In this document: one piece after another, positions 32,675 through 41,051 of the stretch
How the letters are laid out: the number at the start of each line of letters is the position of its first letter
Position numbering within the stretch: position 1 is the first letter of the stretch
Assembly (NCBI RefSeq): GCF_000344805.1
Contig: NC_020453.1
Span: forward strand, 6,667,001 to 6,731,000
Reading direction: 5' to 3'
DNA from: Bradyrhizobium oligotrophicum S58
GTDB lineage: Bacteria > Pseudomonadota > Alphaproteobacteria > Rhizobiales > Xanthobacteraceae
DNA length: 64,000 nt
Notes under the pieces: model-generated
Told to the model about the DNA's origin: nothing
Databases searched by the model: none
Seen by the model: only the letters and a program-made list of their open reading frames with translations
Translations under genes and position numbers: made by a program

Positions 32675-33673
32675 TCACACATTGTCGTAGATCACTTCGA
32701 GCGACGGCTTGGCCACTGCGGTGCTGCCGCACATGTCCTCGAGCGTCGCCTGCTCCAGCACCACGTCACGGCCGACCTCCGAGGCCTTGAACAGGCCGAG
32801 CAGACCATCGTGCGTGAGGGGATGCGGATGCTGCGGCGGCGCGTCGGCAACATTGGCAGCGAGATGCTCGAACAGCGGCGCCCATGGCGTGCCGGGACGC
32901 CCGATGATCTGGTAGCTCGCGCTCTTGCGGCGGATGTCGTCGTCGGCCGGAATCGAGGCCAGCACCGGAATGCCGGCCGCGTCGGCAAAGGCCTGCGCCT
33001 CGCCGGTGCCATCGTCCTTGTTGATGACGATGCCGGCGACCCCAACATTGCCGCCGAGCTTGCGGAAATACTCAACCGCCGAGCAGACATTATTGGCGAC
33101 GTAAAGCGACTGCAGGTCGTTGGAGCCGACGATGATGACCTTCTGGCACATGTCGCGCGCGATCGGCAGGCCGAAGCCGCCGCAGACGACGTCGCCGAGG
33201 AAATCCAGCAGCACGTAGTCAAAACCCCAATCGTGGAAGCCGAGCTTCTCGATCAGCTCGAAACCATGGATGATGCCGCGACCGCCGCAGCCGCGGCCGA
33301 CTTCGGGGCCGCCGAGCTCCATCGCGAACACGCCGTCGCGCTTGAAGCAGACGTCGCCGATCTTGACCTCCTCGCCGGCGAGCTTCTTCTTCGACGAGGT
33401 CTCGAGAATGGTCGGGCAGGCCCGGCCGCCGAACAGCAGCGAGGTGGTGTCGCTCTTCGGATCGCAGCCGATCAGCAGCACCTTCTTGCCCTGCTGCGCC
33501 ATCATGTAGGACAAATTGGCGAGCGTGAAACTCTTGCCGATGCCGCCTTTGCCGTAGATCGCGATGATCTGCGTGGTCTTCTTCGGCGCAGCCGTGATCG
33601 GCGCATCGGGCTCGATCGCCGCTTCGGCACGCAAGGCGTCGGTCATCTCACTGATCTTGGTCGGGGCATTCAT
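32675..33673 (-). CDS. bchX: Chlorophyllide a reductase iron protein, subunit X
   Basis: NifH-like ATPase (332 aa) that feeds electrons to BchYZ. The P-loop is [20 protein letters not shown]. The cluster cysteines are in GRGCGGRGIIHG and [12 protein letters not shown]. It is related to bchL in this window but has the BchX-type phenylalanine after GKS (GKSF rather than GKST). The ATG at 33671-33673 (MNAPTKISEMTDAL) overlaps the bchC stop by 4 bases. Confidence 0.97.
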   Translation of the reverse strand: MNAPTKISEMTDALRAEAAIEPDAPITAAPKKTTQIIAIYGKGGIGKSFTLANLSYMMAQQGKKVLLIGCDPKSDTTSLLFGGRACPTILETSSKKKLAGEEVKIGDVCFKRDGVFAMELGGPEVGRGCGGRGIIHGFELIEKLGFHDWGFDYVLLDFLGDVVCGGFGLPIARDMCQKVIIVGSNDLQSLYVANNVCSAVEYFRKLGGNVGVAGIVINKDDGTGEAQAFADAAGIPVLASIPADDDIRRKSASYQIIGRPGTPWAPLFEHLAANVADAPPQHPHPLTHDGLLGLFKASEVGRDVVLEQATLEDMCGSTAVAKPSLEVIYDNV

Positions 33674-34611
33674 GCTGCAGCTCTCCAGTCCAAGACCATT
33701 TTGAGACATGACGGATCGTCGAACGCGATCCGGTAGGCGTTCTCCGCGGACCTGGCGTCCGCGTGGTGCGTGATCAGCCCGTCCAGCGACAGCCGGCCGG
33801 TGTCGACCAGGTTGCGCACCGCGAGCAGATCCTCGTGCTTCCATTCGGCAGCGACGCGGATCGCCGCCTCGCGCATGAAGGCCGGCGGATAGGAGAAGGT
33901 GAGTGGCGCGCTGTAGAAGCCGGCGAGGATGATCTCGCCGCGCGGCGCAAGGCGCGCGATCAAACTGTCGAGCAGCCCTGTATCGCCGCTGGCATCGAAG
34001 ATCAGGCGGTAGTCGCGCTTGCTGTCCTCGGCGGGATCAATGACGCAATAGCCCATCGCGCCACTGGCGCGCTCGGGATTGCTCTCCCACACGACCGGCG
34101 GATCGCCGCCCATCGCCACGATCAGGCGCGCCAGCAGACGGCCGAGCACGCCATGGCCGACGACGCATTCGGCGCGGCCGTCGCCGCCGATCGCGAGCGC
34201 ATGATAGGCGGTCGCCGCCAGCGCCAGCAGCACGCCACGCTCGCCGATGGAGTCATCGAGCGCGACCAGCCGCTGCGGGGGAACGTTGAGGCGCGAAGCG
34301 GCGGCGCCGAACAGGCTCTTGACCTCGCCGAAGCAGCGCGCCGCGCCCGGCACAAACACGCGCTCGCCTTTGCGGAAACCCGAATGAGGCGCCGCGTGCG
34401 CGACACGGCCCACCGCCTCGTAGCCCGGCACGAGCGGATAGCCCATGCCCGGAAAGGGCGGCATCCGCCCTTCGTACAGCAGCCGCTCGGTGCCGGTGCT
34501 GATCGCGCTGCATTCGATGTCGACGGTGAGGCAGTCCTGGGCATCCGCCAGCAGCAGGCGCTGCAGCGACAATTCCCTCGGCCTCCCCAGCACCACGGCG
34601 ATCGCGTCCAT
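33670..34611 (-). CDS. bchC: Bacteriochlorophyllide dehydrogenase
   Basis: Medium-chain dehydrogenase-type enzyme (313 aa) that oxidises the C3 hydroxyethyl group to acetyl, completing bacteriochlorophyllide a. Features are CSAISTGTERLLYEGRMPPF, GMGYPLVPGYEAVGRV and the nucleotide-binding VVGHGVLGRLLARLIVAMGG. It is the first gene behind a paired PpsR-type operator and heads bchCXYZ-puf. The ATG is at 34609-34611. Confidence 0.95.
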   Translation of the reverse strand: MDAIAVVLGRPRELSLQRLLLADAQDCLTVDIECSAISTGTERLLYEGRMPPFPGMGYPLVPGYEAVGRVAHAAPHSGFRKGERVFVPGAARCFGEVKSLFGAAASRLNVPPQRLVALDDSIGERGVLLALAATAYHALAIGGDGRAECVVGHGVLGRLLARLIVAMGGDPPVVWESNPERASGAMGYCVIDPAEDSKRDYRLIFDASGDTGLLDSLIARLAPRGEIILAGFYSAPLTFSYPPAFMREAAIRVAAEWKHEDLLAVRNLVDTGRLSLDGLITHHADARSAENAYRIAFDDPSCLKMVLDWRAAA

Positions 34612-34647
34612 TGCCCAACTCCCCGGCGACGCCCGCTTAGTTACGGG

Positions 34648-34691
34648 TGTCAGGTTAGTCCTACGGCCGAGTGTGTCAACATAAATTTACA
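34648..34691. promoter_or_regulatory. bchC promoter with two PpsR-type operators
   Basis: TGT-N12-ACA at 34674-34691 and TGT-N12-ACG at 34648-34665 are separated by exactly 8 bases, the spacing known for cooperative CrtJ/PpsR binding at bchC in Rhodobacter. On the minus strand a TTGACA hexamer (34674-34679) and TAACCT (34652-34657) are 16 bases apart and could be the sigma-70 -35 and -10, each lying inside an operator. Repressor and RNA polymerase would then compete. Confidence 0.78.
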
Positions 34692-34700
34692 TTGAGAGTG

Positions 34701-35846
34701 TCAGCTTTTCGCGACAATCACCCCGGCGATCATCGGAATGCGGGTGCGAAGCTGGCGCACCTGCGAAAAGCCGGCGGCCATGAGCAGCTCGCGCAGGCGC
34801 GCGGCGCTGCGCGGCCGCCCCTGTCCCATCGCGCGCAGATAGATCTCGAAATAGGCGCTGACGCCGTCCGCCCCGCTGGCCGCCTCGCTCATCGGCTCGC
34901 CGAGCAGCAGCACGCCGTTGTCGGGCAGCGCCGCGCGCGCCTTGGCCAGCAGTTGCGCCACCGCGTCATCATCATGATCGTGCACAACGCGAATCAGCGA
35001 GATCACGTCGGCCCCGATCGGCAGCGGATCGCTGTAGAAACTTCCGGGGGTGATCGTGACGCGATCTGCAAGCCGGGCCTTGGCGAGACGCTCCTGCGCG
35101 ATCGCGGCGACCTCGGGCAGATCGAACAGCTTCAGCGCAAGCCGCGGCGCCTGCCGCGCAGCCGCCGCGAGGAAGCTGCCGTCGCCGCCGCCGACATCGA
35201 GCAGGCAGCGGTGGCCGCTCAAGGGATAGGCGGCGAGCACCACGTCCGCGATCATCGGCTGCGACGCCGCCATCAGCGCCGTGTAGGACGCGACGCTGTC
35301 CCGCGTCAGTGTCGCCCCGCTGTGGTCGAGCGCATAGGGCCAGTAATGCGCCAGGCGGCGCTCACGGTCCTGGCCGCGCAGCAGCGCCACGGGATCGCCG
35401 AGATCGGCATACAGCGCCGCGTGATGCCGGATCATGGCGGCGATGCCGGGATTGCCGAGCAGCGCCGCGCCGAGCGGCCCGAGCCCGTACCGCGCTGCGC
35501 CGCGGCGCTCCAGCAGCTGCAGCGCGCTCGCTGCCTCGCAAAGGCTGGTCATCGCATCGGCGGACATCGCGGCACGCGACGCCAGTGTCGCGACGTCGCT
35601 GGGCCCGGCGCGCAGTGTCTCGAACAGATCGAGCTGCACGCAGGCCGCAAGCGTCTGCGAGTAGACGAAGCCGGCGCAGAGATCGAACAGCTCCGCCGCC
35701 CGCTTGCGCGCAATCGGCCGCGTCAGCGGAAACGCCGCCGCCCAGCGCTGGAACGCCGCACTCGCCAGCAGCCTGTCCCGGCAGCCGCGCCAGCGATCAC
35801 TGAGGCTCGTGGCGGAGGGCGTGGCTGGGCGGACGGCAGCGCGCAT
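34701..35846 (-). CDS. crtF: Hydroxyneurosporene/demethylspheroidene O-methyltransferase
   Basis: SAM-dependent methyltransferase (381 aa) that adds the methoxy groups of spirilloxanthin-series carotenoids. The SAM site is RCLLDVGGGDGSFLAAAARQ (about residues 211-230), followed by FDLPEVAAIAQERL and ISLIRVVHDHDDDAV. The N-terminal half holds the dimerisation/HTH-like domain (CAGFVYSQTLAACVQLDLFE). It is transcribed with crtE, from which it is separated by 188 bases containing a palindromic repeat. Confidence 0.94.
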   Translation of the reverse strand: MRAAVRPATPSATSLSDRWRGCRDRLLASAAFQRWAAAFPLTRPIARKRAAELFDLCAGFVYSQTLAACVQLDLFETLRAGPSDVATLASRAAMSADAMTSLCEAASALQLLERRGAARYGLGPLGAALLGNPGIAAMIRHHAALYADLGDPVALLRGQDRERRLAHYWPYALDHSGATLTRDSVASYTALMAASQPMIADVVLAAYPLSGHRCLLDVGGGDGSFLAAAARQAPRLALKLFDLPEVAAIAQERLAKARLADRVTITPGSFYSDPLPIGADVISLIRVVHDHDDDAVAQLLAKARAALPDNGVLLLGEPMSEAASGADGVSAYFEIYLRAMGQGRPRSAARLRELLMAAGFSQVRQLRTRIPMIAGVIVAKS

Positions 35847-35920
35847 GGTGCTAGGGCTCCAGCGACAGAATTTGCGTTGGCTGCCCCCGTGGATTGGTCT
35901 GAACGGATCGACAAACGCAG

Positions 35921-35992
35921 CTGCCCACCCTCCCCTGGAGGGGCGCTGCGCTCGTGCGCGCCGCCCCTCCCCCTCCAGGGCAGAGTGGGCAC
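35921..35992. repeat. Imperfect palindromic repeat between crtE and crtF
   Basis: The ends TGCCCACCCT-CCCCTGGAGGGGCG and its approximate reverse complement (CGCCCCTCC-CCCTCCAGGG-CAGAGTGGGCA) bound a roughly 70-base element with a G/C-rich centre. Elements of this kind are dispersed in Bradyrhizobium genomes. It lies inside the crtE-crtF transcript and may fold or be processed there. Confidence 0.65.
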
Positions 35993-36034
35993 TGATCGCG
36001 CTGCGCGAACGTTGCCATCACATACGGCCGACGA

Positions 36035-36904
36035 TCACGCCGCCGACGCCGCCAGGCGGCGCGGAACCAGGCGCTTGGCTTCCTGCTCCATCAGCATGCG
36101 CAGCTCGTGCGCATGGGCACACGGCGGCATGGTGCGGATGCCCTGAGCGACGAGATCGTGCAGGTAGCTGACGGCGCCGGTGAGGCCATAGATCAGCACG
36201 GCGTTGGGCCGGCCATGCGCGGCGTCCTGGCCGACGGGCTTGCCCGCCTCCTCCTCATCGCTGGCCGCGTCGCGAATGTCGTCGGCGACCTGATAGGCCT
36301 CGCCGATGGTCTCGCCGAGCGTGCGCCACGCTTCCGGATTCTCGTGCCCTGCCGCAGCGGCGCCCGAGACAGTGGCCGCGGCAAACAGCGCGCCGGTCTT
36401 GGAGCGGTGATAGCGCGACAGGTCGATCTGCGGCTCGCATTCCCAGGCTTGTCCAGCCGAGATGCCATGCGGCACGCCGACGGCGTCGCCGATGGTGGCG
36501 ATCAGCTGTGCCAGCCGGAGCGGCGAGCATCTGGACTTGGCCAGCGTCTGGAACGCGAGCACGATCAGCGCGTCGCCGGCGAGCACCGCGAGCGGCTCGC
36601 CGAACGCGGCATGCACCGAGGGACGGCCGCGCCGCAGTGCGGCGTTGTCGAAGCAGGGCAGATCGTCATGCACCAGCGAGGCGCAATGCAGCAGCTCGAT
36701 CGCGGATCCCGCCGCATCGGTCGCGGCCGGCTCGTCGTCGCCGCAGGCGCTGGCCACGGCATGACAGAGACGGGGACGAACGCGCGCCCCCTTGGGAAAG
36801 ACTGCCGCCTGCATGGCAGCCGAGAGGCGCGGCGGGCATCCGGGCCGGTCGGCCAGCGCGACCGCTGTGACGAGGGATTTCTCGATCCGGGCCATCACGT
36901 CCAT
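36035..36904 (-). CDS. crtE: Geranylgeranyl diphosphate synthase
   Basis: Trans-prenyltransferase (289 aa) making the C20 precursor for carotenoids and for the bacteriochlorophyll tail. Both aspartate-rich motifs are present: LVHDDLPCFDNAALRRGRPS (first, about residues 86-105) and YQVADDIRDAASDEE (second). The region FPKGARVRPRLCHAVASA near the N-terminus is also conserved. It is divergent from crtD with two PpsR-type operators in the shared promoter, and heads the crtEF-bchCXYZ-puf series. Confidence 0.95.
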   Translation of the reverse strand: MDVMARIEKSLVTAVALADRPGCPPRLSAAMQAAVFPKGARVRPRLCHAVASACGDDEPAATDAAGSAIELLHCASLVHDDLPCFDNAALRRGRPSVHAAFGEPLAVLAGDALIVLAFQTLAKSRCSPLRLAQLIATIGDAVGVPHGISAGQAWECEPQIDLSRYHRSKTGALFAAATVSGAAAAGHENPEAWRTLGETIGEAYQVADDIRDAASDEEEAGKPVGQDAAHGRPNAVLIYGLTGAVSYLHDLVAQGIRTMPPCAHAHELRMLMEQEAKRLVPRRLAASAA

Positions 36905-36945
36905 GCCAGCCTCCCCTGCCGCGAGGCCATGCCGGTCCTCGTCGA

Positions 36946-36988
36946 TGTAAATTTCAACTTACACCCATACTGTAAATCATGCTAGACA
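36946..36988. promoter_or_regulatory. Divergent crtE/crtD control region with two PpsR operators
   Basis: Perfect TGT-N12-ACA palindromes at 36946-36963 and 36971-36988, 7 bases apart, sit in the middle of the 121-base region between crtE and crtD. One pair can therefore control both directions, as in Rhodobacter where crt promoters are CrtJ/PpsR targets. The region is notably A/T-rich compared with its surroundings. Confidence 0.85.
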
Positions 36989-37025
36989 TTTCCTGCGTCA
37001 GGTCGGGCGGACAGGAGCACGAGAA

Positions 37026-38555
37026 ATGGCCGATCACCGCGTGATCGTGGTTGGCGCCGGCATCGCCGGCCTCAGCGCCGCGCTCACCCTCGCCGCACGC
37101 GGCGCTGCCGTGACCGTGCTTGAGCGCGCGCCGGCGCCCGGCGGCAAGATGCGCCAGATCGCGATCGGACCTGCGCGGATCGATTCCGGGCCGACCGTGT
37201 TCACGATGCGCTGGGTGTTCGACGAGCTGTTCGCCGACATCGGCGCAGCGCTCGACGATCACCTCACCCTCACCCCGCTCGACGTTCTCGCCCGCCACGC
37301 CTGGACCGATCGCCGCAGGCTCGATCTGTTCGCCGACGAGGAGCGGTCGGCTGACGCCATCGGTCATTTTGCAGGACGCAGCGAGGCCGAGGGCTATCGC
37401 GCCTTCTGCCGCGATGCGCGCCGCATCTTCGAGGTGCTCAAGGACCCCTTCATCCGCACGCCGGCGCCGAGCATGACGCATCTGCTGCGCAATGCCGGCT
37501 TCCGCGATCTCACCGCGATCCGGCCGTTCCAGACGCTGTGGAAGGCGCTCGGCGGCTATTTCCGCGATCCGCATTTGCAGCAGCTGTTCGGGCGCTACGC
37601 CACCTATTGCGGCTCGTCGCCGTTCCATGCGCCGGCGACGCTGATGCTGGTCGCCCATGTCGAGCAGGCCGGCGTCTGGCTGATCGACGGCGGCATGCAT
37701 GAGCTCGCAACGTGCCTCGCGGCGTTGGCGCGACGCTACGGCGTCACCATCCGTTATGACGCCGAGGTCGCGGGCATCGCAACGAACGCCAGCCGCGCTA
37801 CAGGTGTGCGGCTCGCCAATGGCGAGCAGATCACCGCCGACGCCGTCATCGCCACCGCCGATGTCGCGGCATTGGCGCAGGGCCTGTTCGGACCCGACGC
37901 GGCGCGCGCCCTCCCCGCCATCCCGCAATCGGCGCGCTCACTGTCGGCGATGACCTGGAGCTGCATGGCGCGCGCCGACGGCTTTCCGCTGTTGCGTCAC
38001 AACGTGTTCTTTTCGCGCGACTCCCGCGCCGAGTTCGACCAGCTGATCGACCGCCGCACGATGCCGCGGGAGCCGACCGTCTATGTCTGCGCCCAGGCGC
38101 GCGACGACCAGCCGCACGAGGCTGCGGTCAACGAGCCGCTGTTCGTGCTGATCAACGCCCCCGCCACCGGCGACCATCACAGCTTCGCTCCCCCGGAGAT
38201 CAGCCAATGTGCCCGCCAGACCTTCGACCTGTTGCAGCGCTGCGGTCTCAGCCTCGCGACGACGCCGGAACTGACCCGCGTGACGACGCCGACGGATTTC
38301 AACCGGATGTTTCCGGGCACGGGGGGCGCGCTGTACGGCCGCAGCTCGCACGGCTGGATGGCATCGTTCCAGCGGCCGGGCGCGCAGACGAAGCTGCCGG
38401 GGCTCTATGTGGCCGGGGGCAGCGCGCATCCCGGACCGGGCGTGCCGATGGCGGCGCTGTCGGGGCGGATGGCCGCGGCGCGGGCGATCGCGGACCTCGC
38501 TTTGATCGCGCCGTCGCGAAGGACGGCTATGCGTGGTGGTATGTCGACGCGCTGA
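37026..38555 (+). CDS. crtD: 1-hydroxycarotenoid 3,4-desaturase
   Basis: FAD-dependent carotenoid desaturase (509 aa) acting after CrtC in the spirilloxanthin pathway. The N-terminal FAD motif is VIVVGAGIAGLSAALTLAARG. The FGRYATYCGSSPFHAPATL block and the C-terminal LYVAGGSAHPGPGVPMAALS are typical of the CrtI/CrtD family. A GGAGCACGAGAA site precedes the ATG. The 3' end overlaps the N-terminal region of crtC. Confidence 0.95.
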   Translation: MADHRVIVVGAGIAGLSAALTLAARGAAVTVLERAPAPGGKMRQIAIGPARIDSGPTVFTMRWVFDELFADIGAALDDHLTLTPLDVLARHAWTDRRRLDLFADEERSADAIGHFAGRSEAEGYRAFCRDARRIFEVLKDPFIRTPAPSMTHLLRNAGFRDLTAIRPFQTLWKALGGYFRDPHLQQLFGRYATYCGSSPFHAPATLMLVAHVEQAGVWLIDGGMHELATCLAALARRYGVTIRYDAEVAGIATNASRATGVRLANGEQITADAVIATADVAALAQGLFGPDAARALPAIPQSARSLSAMTWSCMARADGFPLLRHNVFFSRDSRAEFDQLIDRRTMPREPTVYVCAQARDDQPHEAAVNEPLFVLINAPATGDHHSFAPPEISQCARQTFDLLQRCGLSLATTPELTRVTTPTDFNRMFPGTGGALYGRSSHGWMASFQRPGAQTKLPGLYVAGGSAHPGPGVPMAALSGRMAAARAIADLALIAPSRRTAMRGGMSTR

Positions 38556-39415
38556 GCGACGACGGCCACTTCGGCCTCACGATCATCGCGTTCGTCGGTA
38601 GCGTGTTCTCGCCCTACTACGCGTGGGCAAGGCGGCGCGGCCCGGCGGATCCTGACAATCACTGCGCGCTCAACGTCGCGCTGTATGGCGCGCGCGCGCG
38701 GCGCTGGTCGATGACCGAGCGCGGCCGCCGCGCGATCGCGCGCGACGAATCGCGCCTTGCGATCGGGCCGAGCCGGCTGGCCTGGAACGGCCGCGAGCTC
38801 GCAATCGACATCAACGAGGTCACGGTGCCCTGGCCGCTGCCGCTGCGCGGCAAGGTGCGGGTGGTGCCGACGGCGCTGAACGAAATCGCCTTCACGCTCG
38901 ATGCCGAGGGACGCCATCGCTGGCAGCCGATCGCGCCGTGCTGCCGCGTCTCGGTCGACTTCGACCACCCCGACCTGCATTGGCGCGGCGACGGCTATTT
39001 CGACCTCAATCACGGTGACGCGCCGCTGGAGCGCGACTTCCAGAGCTGGCAATGGTCGCGCGCGGCGACGCGCACCGGCACCGTGATCTCCTATGACACG
39101 GTCGCGCGCGCCGGCACTGATACGTCGCTCGCGCTGCATGTCGATCCCACAGGCCGGTTGGAACAAATCGCGCCGCTCACCGAGGCGCCGTTGCGCAAGA
39201 CGCTGTGGCGCGTCGGCCGCAGCGCCCGCGCCGACGCCGACGCACCAGTGCGCGTCGTCAACACGCTGGAGGACGCCCCGTTCTACGCGCGCTCCCATCT
39301 CGCCGCCCGTCTGCACGGCGAGGATGTCGCGATGATGCATGAAAGCCTGTCGCTCGACCGTTTCCAGATGCCGATCGTGCAAGCCATGCTGCCGTTTCGC
39401 ATGCCGCGGCGGTGA
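38207..39415 (+). CDS. crtC: Carotenoid 1,2-hydratase
   Basis: Adds water to the end groups of neurosporene or lycopene to form 1-hydroxy carotenoids. Family resemblance starts near 38492 with GPRFDRAVAKDGYAWWYVDA and continues through IIAFVGSVFSPYYAWARR, NHCALNVALYG, GYFDLNHGDAPLERDFQSWQ and the C-terminal RFQMPIVQAMLPFRMPRR, about 307 residues, the expected size. There is no in-frame ATG, GTG or TTG between 38207 and this point. The coordinates given are therefore the longest open frame (ATG at 38207), whose first ~95 codons lie inside crtD and look like a shadow. The true start may be a rare codon near 38450-38490, coupled to crtD translation. Confidence 0.9.
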   Translation: MCPPDLRPVAALRSQPRDDAGTDPRDDADGFQPDVSGHGGRAVRPQLARLDGIVPAAGRADEAAGALCGRGQRASRTGRADGGAVGADGRGAGDRGPRFDRAVAKDGYAWWYVDALSDDGHFGLTIIAFVGSVFSPYYAWARRRGPADPDNHCALNVALYGARARRWSMTERGRRAIARDESRLAIGPSRLAWNGRELAIDINEVTVPWPLPLRGKVRVVPTALNEIAFTLDAEGRHRWQPIAPCCRVSVDFDHPDLHWRGDGYFDLNHGDAPLERDFQSWQWSRAATRTGTVISYDTVARAGTDTSLALHVDPTGRLEQIAPLTEAPLRKTLWRVGRSARADADAPVRVVNTLEDAPFYARSHLAARLHGEDVAMMHESLSLDRFQMPIVQAMLPFRMPRR

Positions 39416-39493
39416 GGCCGTTGAGGGCGAGGTTGATAGGATTGCGCGAACGCAACCGACGCGCCTCACTTGCGCGACAAACGCTCACTTGCA

Positions 39494-39673
39494 CGACAAA
39501 CAAAGGTGTCGTCCCGGACAAGCCGTGATGCGCGCCAGCGCATCACGGCGCCGATCCGGGATCCATACGCCGCAGCGGACGTGATGGGCAGAATGCCAAT
39601 AGCCAGCCTGCCTCAAACCGCTCCCTGGGGGTATGGGTCCCGGCGTTCGCCGGGACGACAGCAGTGTTTGTCG
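39494..39673. repeat. Nested inverted repeat after crtC
   Basis: Outer arms CGACAAACA (39494-39502) and TGTTTGTCG (39665-39673) enclose GTCGTCCCGG (39508-39517) and CCGGGACGAC (39650-39659), with further partial pairing inside (GATCCGGGATCCATAC against GTATGGGTCCCGGCG). The left flank also carries two near-identical direct copies of TCACTTGCRCGACAAAC starting near 39466. It is a non-coding element of a type common in Bradyrhizobium. Confidence 0.75.
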
Positions 39674-39708
39674 ATAGGTTGAACGTCGGCAACTGCGAAC
39701 GCGCTGCC

Positions 39709-39849
39709 GTAGGGTGGGCAAAGGCGCGAACGCGGCGAAGCTGCGTGCGCGACGTGCCACCATCAGCATCGCATGTGGAGCGCGGTGGGCACGGCGCGCG
39801 CTATTCCTTGCTCCCGGCGACGGCGGAAGCGCGCCTTTGCCCACCCTAC
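39709..39849. mobile_element. MITE-like element with 19-base perfect terminal inverted repeats
   Basis: GTAGGGTGGGCAAAGGCGC at 39709-39727 and its exact reverse complement at 39831-39849 bound a 141-base element without coding capacity. That is the structure of a miniature inverted-repeat element. A clear target-site duplication is not visible. The right terminal repeat contains the stop codon (39846-39848) of the small minus-strand gene that follows crtB. Confidence 0.75.
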
Positions 39850-39989
39850 TTCGTCTCCGCCTCGCGCTCCCTCGCCTCGCGCTCGGCGCGCCGGCGGTCG
39901 AGGCGGCGGCCTTGCCATTCGAGCACGAGCCAGCCGAGCACACACATGATGACGACGACGAATTCGAGCAGACCGCCCATCTCGCTCAT
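39846..39989 (-). CDS. 47-aa single-helix membrane protein downstream of crtB
   Basis: Starts MSEMGGLLEFVVVIMCVLGW and continues to a strongly charged helix rich in Arg and Glu (RRLDRRRAEREAREREAETK), so one N-terminal membrane helix (about residues 7-23) followed by a cytoplasmic helix. It begins 21 bases after the crtB stop on the same strand and so probably shares its transcript. The codon pattern and clean topology support a real gene, but I recognise no family. The TAG stop is supplied by the end of the adjacent MITE-like element; the original C-terminus may have been different. Confidence 0.55.
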   Translation of the reverse strand: MSEMGGLLEFVVVIMCVLGWLVLEWQGRRLDRRRAEREAREREAETK

Positions 39990-40010
39990 GGCGTTTCACT
40001 CATCACGTCG

Positions 40011-41051
40011 CTATGACGTCCGCCCCGAACGCGACAGCTGATCGCGCCGCTCCAGCCGCTCGAACAGGTCGATCACCCACAATGCGCGATCCTGCGCGGT
40101 CCGGCGCTGTGGCGAGATGGCGTGGGGGCGTTGCGCGTCCGCCGCGATCACGGCTGCGATCAGGACATGCGCCTCGGGCCGCGCCGGCGCCAGCGAACAT
40201 TGCTCCTGGACCAGCGACACCAGTGCCGCCTTGCCGAGCAGTTGCAGCTTGCGCGCGGTCGACACGAAGGCACGCTGCGACAGCGAGTCGAATTCAGCGC
40301 GCGCGACCTCGCGGCCGATGTCGGCATAGATCAGCCGCGCGGCGTGAATGCCGGGCCGGCAGGCCCAGGGCAGATCGCCGATCCCGGCCGCGGCGCGCGC
40401 GTAGAACACGTCCGCGACGGCAAGGAGCCGCGCGGTGACGCGACCGATCCGATCGTCGAAGAACGGCGCGACCAGCCAGGTGTCGACATCGAGCCCCGCT
40501 TCGCGCAGCCATTGCCGCGGCAGATAGAGCCGGCCGGCGCGCGCGTCCTCGCCGACGTCGCGGGCGATGTTGGTGAGCTGCATGGCGATGCCGAGATCGC
40601 AGGCCCGCCCGATCGTCTCCGGGGCGCGCCGATGCATCAACAGCGACATCATCACGCCGACCGTGCCGGCGACGCGCACGGCATAGGCGAGCACGTCGCT
40701 CAATGTCTCGTGGCGGCGGCCCTGGGCGTCCCAGGCTAAACCTTCGAGCAGCGCCTCCGGGAGCGCGCGCGGAATTGCGAACTGCGCCACGACGCCGGCG
40801 AGGGCACGATCGACGGGGCTGTCGTCCGGCGCGCCGTCGTAGATCCGGTCGAGCCTCTCGTGCAGCACCTCGATCGCATCGACGCGGCGGCCGGGACCAT
40901 CGACCGCATCATCGGCCTCGCGGCAGAACGCGTAGAGCGCGATGGCGGGATCGCCGACCGCGCGCGGCAGGACTTTCGACGCGGCAAAGAACGTCTTCGA
41001 TCCGCCCCGCAACGACCGACGACAGATCGCGATGTCCTCTTGCCAGCTCAT
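40011..41051 (-). CDS. crtB: Phytoene synthase
   Basis: Condenses two geranylgeranyl diphosphates to phytoene (346 aa). Both aspartate-rich motifs are present: FCREADDAVDGPG (about residues 43-55) and LTNIARDVGEDARAGRLYLP with the following RQWL. The N-terminal RSLRGGSKTFFAASKVLPRA is typical. It overlaps crtI by 4 bases, so it is translated together with the desaturase that uses its product. Confidence 0.96.
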   Translation of the reverse strand: MSWQEDIAICRRSLRGGSKTFFAASKVLPRAVGDPAIALYAFCREADDAVDGPGRRVDAIEVLHERLDRIYDGAPDDSPVDRALAGVVAQFAIPRALPEALLEGLAWDAQGRRHETLSDVLAYAVRVAGTVGVMMSLLMHRRAPETIGRACDLGIAMQLTNIARDVGEDARAGRLYLPRQWLREAGLDVDTWLVAPFFDDRIGRVTARLLAVADVFYARAAAGIGDLPWACRPGIHAARLIYADIGREVARAEFDSLSQRAFVSTARKLQLLGKAALVSLVQEQCSLAPARPEAHVLIAAVIAADAQRPHAISPQRRTAQDRALWVIDLFERLERRDQLSRSGRTS

